DNA of 64,000 nucleotides from Flavobacteriaceae bacterium PS02293. GTDB taxonomy: Bacteria > Bacteroidota > Bacteroidia > Flavobacteriales > Weeksellaceae. Position numbers and translations under genes: made by a program. The notes under the pieces were generated by a model, which saw only the letters and a list, made by a program, of their open reading frames with translations, had not been told where the DNA came from and ran no database searches. Shown piece after piece: positions 59,454 to 64,000 of the stretch (positions are counted from its first letter, which is position 1; each line of letters starts with the position of its first letter). Location: NCBI GenBank assembly GCA_029960045.1, contig JASCOV010000002.1, forward strand, positions 62,001 through 126,000, read 5' to 3'.

Positions 59454-60078
59454 AGCACTTCTTTTCATCAACGGAGATTCTCCTAAAACGATTCCAGATT
59501 TATCAGGTTATGATTTAATAGCTTGTACAGACGGTGCGTTTCATTACTTGAAGCAACTTAAATTTCCGTTAAAGAAATTGGATTTTATTTCCGGAGATTT
59601 CGATTCTTACACAGAATCCTTCGACTCCGCTCAGGATGACAAACAATACGATTTTGAAATCATTGAAACGCCTGACCAAAATAAAACCGATTTTCATAAA
59701 GCTTTAGAAATTATTATCGAAAAAGGATTTGATAACATTGATGTTTTTGGTGGAAGTGGGGGAGAGCAAGACCATTTTCTTGGAAATCTTAGTGTGGCTT
59801 TTACTTTTAAAGATAAAGCGAATCTTCAGTTTTTTGATGATTATTCGTCATATTACTTTATCCCGAAAAAATTCACAATTTCTGATGTCAAAGGAAAAAT
59901 GATTTCACTGATGCCTTTTCCAATCGCCAAAAACATCGAAACCAAAGGATTGAAATGGCCTTTGTATAATGAAGATTTGATTCTCGGAGAAAGAATCGGA
60001 ACTCGGAATATTGCTGAAAATAAAGATGTTGTGATTAAATATAAAAAAGGCGATTTGCTTATTTTTGTCGGGAATTAA
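59443..60078 (+). CDS. thiamine pyrophosphokinase
   Basis: This enzyme transfers a pyrophosphate from ATP to thiamine, giving thiamine diphosphate. The 211-residue protein has the catalytic GDFDS (51-55) and TPDQNKTD (76-83) motifs, then the glycine-rich VFGGSGGEQDHFLGNL. Between the motifs, residues 59-67 (SFDSAQDDK) come from an intergenic repeat inserted in frame (59619-59643). The loop there varies in the family, so activity may be kept. The C-terminal beta-sandwich binds thiamine. Confidence 0.9.
   Translation: MKNKALLFINGDSPKTIPDLSGYDLIACTDGAFHYLKQLKFPLKKLDFISGDFDSYTESFDSAQDDKQYDFEIIETPDQNKTDFHKALEIIIEKGFDNIDVFGGSGGEQDHFLGNLSVAFTFKDKANLQFFDDYSSYYFIPKKFTISDVKGKMISLMPFPIAKNIETKGLKWPLYNEDLILGERIGTRNIAENKDVVIKYKKGDLLIFVGN
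59619..59643 (+). repeat. single repeat arm inside the thiamine pyrophosphokinase gene
   Basis: The 16-mer CTTCGACTCCGCTCAG, then GATGACAAA, the same as the intergenic arms at 8807 and 56393. It reads SFDSAQDDK in the gene's frame. The inverted partner is missing. Confidence 0.8.
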
Positions 60079-60168
60079 TTCATTAATTTTTATAGAATTA
60101 TTAACGTATATATTCAGTTTTTTTAATCATTTTTGTACCGTAAAACAATTAAATTTTTTTAGCCAGAA

Positions 60169-61560
60169 ATGAAAATAAAATATTCTGAACTAATTGACCA
60201 AACGCTTTATTTTCCTACAGAAGAATTCAATGTAGAAGAGAATAATCTGAAGTTCCACGATATCAACCTGATGGAAGTTGTGGAAAAATTCGGAACTCCT
60301 TTGAAGTTCAATTATTTACCGAAAATTTCTCAGAATATTGAAAGGGCAAAATTCTGGTTCAAAGAAGCTTTTGAAAAGAACGATTATCAGAAATCTTACA
60401 GATATTGTTATTGTACAAAATCCAGTCATTTTGCTTTTGTTGTAGAAGAAGCGTTGAAAAATGACATCAGTCTGGAAACGTCTTCCGCTTACGATATGGA
60501 CATCGTGAAATCCCTTTATGACAAAGGAAAAGTAATGAAAGACATTGAAGTAATTTGCAATGGTTTTAAAACTGATGATTATCTGGCGAAGATTTCTGAC
60601 TTGATTAACAGTGGTTTCGAAAATATTACTCCGATTCTTGATAATTACAGAGAGCTGGATAAGCTGACAGAAAGCATCGACAGAACTTTTGACATTGGAA
60701 TTAGAATCGCTGCGGAAGAAGAGCCGAAATTCGAATTTTATACTTCCAGATTAGGAATTGGATACAAAGATATCATCCCATATTACAGCCAGAAAATTGC
60801 TGAACATCCGAATGCTAGACTTAAAATGCTTCACTTTTTCATTAATACGGGAATCAAAGACACGGCTTATTACTGGAACGAATTGTACAAATGTCTCCGC
60901 GTCTATGCAAGATTGAAAAAAATTGCGCCAGAAGTTGATTCTCTTAATATTGGTGGAGGTTTTCCAATCAAAACTTCATTGAATTTCGATTATGACTATC
61001 AATATATGGTCAACGAAATTGTGTCTCAAATCAAGAAATTCTGTGAGGAAGAAGGTGTTGAAGAACCAAATATCTACACGGAATTCGGAAGTTTTACGGT
61101 TGGAGAAAGTGGAGGCCATTTGTATAAAATTATTTCTCAGAAACGTCAGAATGACAGAGAAAAATGGAATATGATTGACTCCTCATTTATGACCACTTTG
61201 CCGGATACTTGGGCAATTTCCCGTCACTTCATAATGTTGCCACTTAACCGCTGGGAAGATTCTTACGAAAGGGTTTTTCTTGGTGGATTGACTTGTGATT
61301 CAGATGATTACTACAATTCTGAGCAGCATACGAATGCGATTTATCTTCCGGTTTTCAACGAGACGAAATCTTTGTACATCGGATTTTTCCATACAGGCGC
61401 TTATCAGGAAACGATTGGCGGTTACGGCGGTGTTCATCACTGTTTGATGCCTCAGCCAAAACATATTTTGATTGATAAAGATGAAGATGGAAACTTTACC
61501 TATGAACTTTTCCGAGAAGAGCAAAGAGCTGAAGATGTTTTGAAATTATTAGGATATTAA
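60169..61560 (+). CDS. speA: arginine decarboxylase
   Basis: SpeA decarboxylates arginine to agmatine, the entry to polyamine synthesis. The 463-residue protein is the short PLP-dependent form of Bacteroidota. The PLP lysine is Lys84 in YCTKSSH, NIGGGFPI is the phosphate-binding glycine segment, and GGLTCDSDDYYN is the dimer active-site Cys region. The ATG at 60169 starts MKIKYSELIDQTLYFP, which is normal for these. Next to thiamine pyrophosphokinase, it may share a transcript (gap of 90 bases). A terminator follows. Confidence 0.93.
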   Translation: MKIKYSELIDQTLYFPTEEFNVEENNLKFHDINLMEVVEKFGTPLKFNYLPKISQNIERAKFWFKEAFEKNDYQKSYRYCYCTKSSHFAFVVEEALKNDISLETSSAYDMDIVKSLYDKGKVMKDIEVICNGFKTDDYLAKISDLINSGFENITPILDNYRELDKLTESIDRTFDIGIRIAAEEEPKFEFYTSRLGIGYKDIIPYYSQKIAEHPNARLKMLHFFINTGIKDTAYYWNELYKCLRVYARLKKIAPEVDSLNIGGGFPIKTSLNFDYDYQYMVNEIVSQIKKFCEEEGVEEPNIYTEFGSFTVGESGGHLYKIISQKRQNDREKWNMIDSSFMTTLPDTWAISRHFIMLPLNRWEDSYERVFLGGLTCDSDDYYNSEQHTNAIYLPVFNETKSLYIGFFHTGAYQETIGGYGGVHHCLMPQPKHILIDKDEDGNFTYELFREEQRAEDVLKLLGY

Positions 61561-61587
61561 AATAGAAATTAGATTTAAACTTAACAT

Positions 61588-61622
61588 AAAAAAAGCGACC
61601 TAAAAAATTTAGGTCGCTTTTT
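61588..61622. terminator. bidirectional terminator between speA and the nitroreductase
   Basis: The stem AAAAGCGACCTA/TAGGTCGCTTTT (61591-61602 with about 61610-61621) has A- and T-runs on the two sides. It lies between two convergent genes. Confidence 0.92.
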
Positions 61623-61625
61623 AAT

Positions 61626-62258
61626 TTAATTGATTTCTGTGATGAATTCGTCTTTTGGAGTTCTGTATTTTTTCAGATTTACCAACCAATCTCCGCTTGT
61701 GTCTCTGTAACCTAAAGGTAAAATTACAACGCTTTTCAATCCTTTTTCAGAAAGTCCTAAAACTTCGTCAAGTGCTTTGCTGTCAAAACCTTCCATTGGA
61801 GTTGCGTCCACTTTTTGTTCAGCCGCTGCAGCAATTGCCAATCCGAAAGAGATGTAAGCCTGCTTTGCTGCGTGCGTTGCGTGCCACTCGCTTCCTAGCG
61901 GTTCGTACATTCCCCAAAGTCTTGCTTTGTAATCGTCCATCGCACTAATCGGAATTCCTCTTTCAATTGTGGTTTTTTCGAAAACTTCAGAAATATTGTT
62001 GTGAGAATAGCCGTCCCAAGCTGCCCAAACCAAAAGATGTGAACCGCCGGTGATTTGAACTTGGTCAAAAGCAATCGGTTGAATTTTTTCTAATAATTCT
62101 TTGTTTGTGATTACAAATAATCTGTAAGGTTGCAATCCTGAGGAAGATGGAGCCAATCTCGCTGCTTCCAAAATGTAATCTACTTTATCTTGAGGAACGA
62201 TTTCTCCGTTCATTTTTTTAGTTGCGTAACGCCAGTTTAAGTCTTCTAATAAACTCAT
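61626..62258 (-). CDS. nitroreductase family NAD(P)H oxidoreductase
   Basis: A 210-residue flavoprotein, FMN-bound dimer, that reduces nitroaromatics or quinones with NAD(P)H. It has the RYATKKMNGE N-terminus with the FMN-phosphate Arg, APSSSGLQPYRLFVI (FMN segment), and KSVVILPLGYRDTSGDW near the end. The start at 62258 (MSLLEDLNWRYATKKM) is chosen; an in-frame ATG at 62288 lies in the promoter region. It is divergent from an HxlR regulator gene, a classic pairing for redox-sensing control. The substrate is unknown. Confidence 0.92.
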   Translation of the reverse strand: MSLLEDLNWRYATKKMNGEIVPQDKVDYILEAARLAPSSSGLQPYRLFVITNKELLEKIQPIAFDQVQITGGSHLLVWAAWDGYSHNNISEVFEKTTIERGIPISAMDDYKARLWGMYEPLGSEWHATHAAKQAYISFGLAIAAAAEQKVDATPMEGFDSKALDEVLGLSEKGLKSVVILPLGYRDTSGDWLVNLKKYRTPKDEFITEIN

Positions 62259-62285
62259 TTTTTGTAATTTTTTAATTTGAAGAAT

Positions 62286-62293
62286 CAAAGGTA
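62286..62293 (-). promoter_or_regulatory. -7 box of the nitroreductase gene
   Basis: TACCTTTG on the minus strand, 27 bases before the ATG. The -33 region runs into the operator-like palindromes at 62321-62353. Confidence 0.55.
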
Positions 62294-62320
62294 ATTAAGA
62301 AAAGTTTATTTTTGTAAGAA

Positions 62321-62353
62321 GGTTACAAAAAGTTATTATTACTAAAAAGTAAC
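62321..62353. promoter_or_regulatory. candidate HxlR operator
   Basis: TTACTAAAAAGTAA (62339-62352) is a perfect inverted repeat with an AAAA spacer. A second, weaker copy, GTTACAAAAAGTTA (62322-62335), lies beside it. The pair sits in the divergent region between the nitroreductase and hxlR genes. Confidence 0.6.
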
Positions 62354-62448
62354 GTGTTTGATAATTAGATAGTTATGATTTTTGATTTATCATTTATTAT
62401 CATATGATATTAAATCGATATTTTATAATAATTTAAATTGAAAAAATT

Positions 62449-62796
62449 ATGAAAATTAAATGTACGAAAACCAATATGATGGCTGTTCACGACACAATGG
62501 ATGTTTTGAAAGGAAGATGGAAAATCCACATCATTGCAGCTTTGTGTTACAATAAACTGAGATTCTCCGATTTGCAGAAAGAAATAGAAGGTATCTCTTC
62601 CAAAATGCTTAGTAGTGAATTGAAAGATTTGGAAATCAATCAATTATTAAAAAGGACAGTTCTCAAAACCCAGCCGATCAGTGTAGAGTACGAATTGACA
62701 GAATATGGCTATACTTTGAAAAAAGTAATTGAAAACCTTGCCGATTGGGGAGTTCAACACAGAAAAATGGTTGTTGGGAAAGTGTTGGAAAATTGA
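62449..62796 (+). CDS. HxlR family transcriptional regulator
   Basis: A 115-residue winged-helix dimer regulator. The HTH core is DVLKGRWKIHIIAALCYNKLRFSDLQKEIEGISSKMLSSELKDLEINQLLKR, with the conserved GRWK (residues about 22-25), then the wing segment VEYELTEYGYTLKKVIENLADWG. A single Cys5 near the N-terminus is the position where redox-sensing members have one. It is divergent from the nitroreductase gene and probably controls it. The ATG follows an AT-rich leader. Confidence 0.92.
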   Translation: MKIKCTKTNMMAVHDTMDVLKGRWKIHIIAALCYNKLRFSDLQKEIEGISSKMLSSELKDLEINQLLKRTVLKTQPISVEYELTEYGYTLKKVIENLADWGVQHRKMVVGKVLEN

Positions 62797-62827
62797 TTTT
62801 TTTTTTGATCTTATTTGATTTTTTAAA

Positions 62828-62857
62828 TTGGATTGATCTTAGAATTTTTTATCTTTA
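62828..62857 (+). promoter_or_regulatory. promoter of the terminal TPR-like gene
   Basis: TTG (62828-62830), 19 bases, TATCTTTA (62850-62857). The last base of the box differs from the G of the consensus. The ATG is 25 bases further on. Confidence 0.65.
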
Positions 62858-62882
62858 AACCTTGTCAGTGATTTTTTCAAAA

Positions 62883-64000
62883 ATGTTGGTCAGAATTTTT
62901 TCTTTGCTGTTATTTTTGGCGTTTGCAGTAAATGTAAATGCCCAGATAAACGATGCTCAAAATCTGACAAAAGATGTCAAATCATTGATGTATTCTGATC
63001 CCGAAAAAGCTATAAAAACAGCACAGTACATTGTTTCTAATCAGAGTTTTGGGACAACGGAAGATGTTTATAATGCTTTGCTTTTACAATCCGAAATTTA
63101 CTTTAATCTAAAAAAATACAATAATGCTGTCGTAAAGCTGATCTCGGCGGACAGGATTTCGGAAAATGTAGATAGTAATTTCCTGAAGTCAAAAAATGAG
63201 TATCTCATCGGGAAACTGTATCTGGAACTTGGTTTTTTTGATGAATACAATGAAGTAATCAGTGATCTGAATGAACTTTCTGCATCGCTGAAAAACGAAG
63301 AAGAAAAATCCTGCGTTGAATCCTGGAAGAATGAGCTGGAGATCATAAAGCTTTATCATCTAGGAAAACCTAAAGAAAGCCTGGCGAAAATTAATAGTAA
63401 TATTAATAATAAAACAGATTTTGATCCTTCGTATAATTTACGTTTGCAGATTATTAAATCAATTACAGAAAATAAAAAAACAACTAATTTTCCAAGTTCC
63501 GAAAGTTATTTTCAATTCTTGTCAGAACTGATTGAATTGAAATCTAAAATTAAAAATTCGGAATTCAGTGAGTCTGATTTTATAAAATTAAAAAGTAGAT
63601 TTCCACAATATAATGACGGCGTTTTTTTTACAGATCTTTACAAAGAGTGGTCCCAAAAGGCTTGTGGAAGCAATACCTCGGATTGCTTTAGCACAAGAAA
63701 AGAGTATATCAAATTACTAGAATCAGCTGTTGCCGACAAGCAAGAAGCTCGTGTCAATGTCATTAATCTTATTGATCAAAAGGAAAATTCTAAAATACAC
63801 GACCAGAAAGAATTTCAGAACAAAATCCTTTTTTTATTGTTCTCGATAGCTGCTTTGTCTTTGATTATCAGCTTGATCTATTATTTTGTGATAAAAAACA
63901 GAGCGAATGTTGCAACTGTAGAATTTGAAAAGGAAAATATTTCCAAAGAATACGAACAGAAACTGAGTGATCAATTGAAAGATTTTCAGGCAAGTCACGT
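62883..64000 (+). CDS. TPR-like membrane protein, partial (sensor-like)
   Basis: An open frame of 372 codons with no stop before the window ends. The signal peptide MLVRIFSLLLFLAFAVNVNAQ is followed by helical repeat-like segments (NALLLQSEIYFNLKKYNNAVVKLISAD, KLYLELGFFDEYNEVISDLNELSASL) of TPR type. A TM helix near 318-337 (ILFLLFSIAALSLIISLIYYF) and a charged coiled-coil start follow. This layout, a periplasmic TPR array, one TM and a cytoplasmic coiled coil, is seen in Bacteroidota sensor kinases and AraC-type hybrids; the output domain is outside the window. Confidence 0.75.
   Translation, partial: MLVRIFSLLLFLAFAVNVNAQINDAQNLTKDVKSLMYSDPEKAIKTAQYIVSNQSFGTTEDVYNALLLQSEIYFNLKKYNNAVVKLISADRISENVDSNFLKSKNEYLIGKLYLELGFFDEYNEVISDLNELSASLKNEEEKSCVESWKNELEIIKLYHLGKPKESLAKINSNINNKTDFDPSYNLRLQIIKSITENKKTTNFPSSESYFQFLSELIELKSKIKNSEFSESDFIKLKSRFPQYNDGVFFTDLYKEWSQKACGSNTSDCFSTRKEYIKLLESAVADKQEARVNVINLIDQKENSKIHDQKEFQNKILFLLFSIAALSLIISLIYYFVIKNRANVATVEFEKENISKEYEQKLSDQLKDFQASH

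Overview
The window is AT-rich and densely coded. It reads as chromosomal DNA of a Bacteroidota bacterium of the flavobacterial branch, most like Chryseobacterium and its relatives. This rests on the lack of clear Shine-Dalgarno sequences, promoters of the type TTG-N19-TAnnTTTG (rpmH, leuS, tRNA-His, the PUR-family gene), a type IX secretion component (PorZ) next to recO, an ExbB-ExbD-ExbD-TonB cluster with the Bacteroidota-type TonB N-terminus, BshB1 of bacillithiol synthesis, malate:quinone oxidoreductase and several POT peptide transporters. I see no prophage, integrase, transposase, CRISPR array or rRNA operon. Nearly all genes are housekeeping or ordinary accessory genes.

Layout. 1-9.1 kb: partial pdxA, ribE, a NtrY-like histidine kinase, trmN6, ftsE, rpmH, a cupin, a lipoprotein, waaA, a GT2 glycosyltransferase coupled to an unknown gene. 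9.1-18.2 kb: leuS, then the Ton motor (exbB, two exbD, tonB), a small membrane protein, an orphan PstS-like lipoprotein and a TPR protein. 18.2-24.7 kb: bshB1, tRNA-His, a PUR-family protein, an ABC exporter, mqo with two small genes, dapA. 24.8-35.1 kb: two tandem GT-C-like membrane proteins, a polymerase-like membrane protein, a methyltransferase, a 5'-nucleotidase split over two genes in reversed order, porZ, recO, GNAT. 35.5-46.3 kb: recG, a thioredoxin, three POT transporters and a DPP IV-type peptidase, which together look like a peptide-uptake group. 46.5-52.7 kb: a TrhO with an extra C-terminal barrel, a folate cyclo-ligase, two sibling low-complexity lipoproteins flanking a putative membrane-bound regulator with its lipoprotein, a SpoU methyltransferase and lptB. 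52.7-64 kb: a lipoprotein gene broken at a T9 tract, DinB, an Ntn-hydrolase with a WYL regulator, an ABC exporter, a PduO-type adenosyltransferase, thiamine pyrophosphokinase, arginine decarboxylase, a nitroreductase divergent from an HxlR regulator, and a partial TPR membrane protein.

The main structure not explained by genes is a set of interspersed, mostly palindromic intergenic repeats of at least six sequence types (near 0.7, 4.8, 7.3, 8.8-9.05, 42.3, 46.4, 51.9, 54.2, 56.4-56.7 and 58.6 kb). One 16-mer occurs five times. One of those copies lies in frame inside the thiamine pyrophosphokinase gene. Other points for a second look are the poly-T frameshifted lipoprotein, the TrhO fusion, the twin lipoprotein/membrane-regulator locus, a probable leaderless lptB transcript, a candidate small RNA near 35.5 kb and a palindromic operator between the nitroreductase and hxlR genes. 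I found no clear new defence or mobile system.
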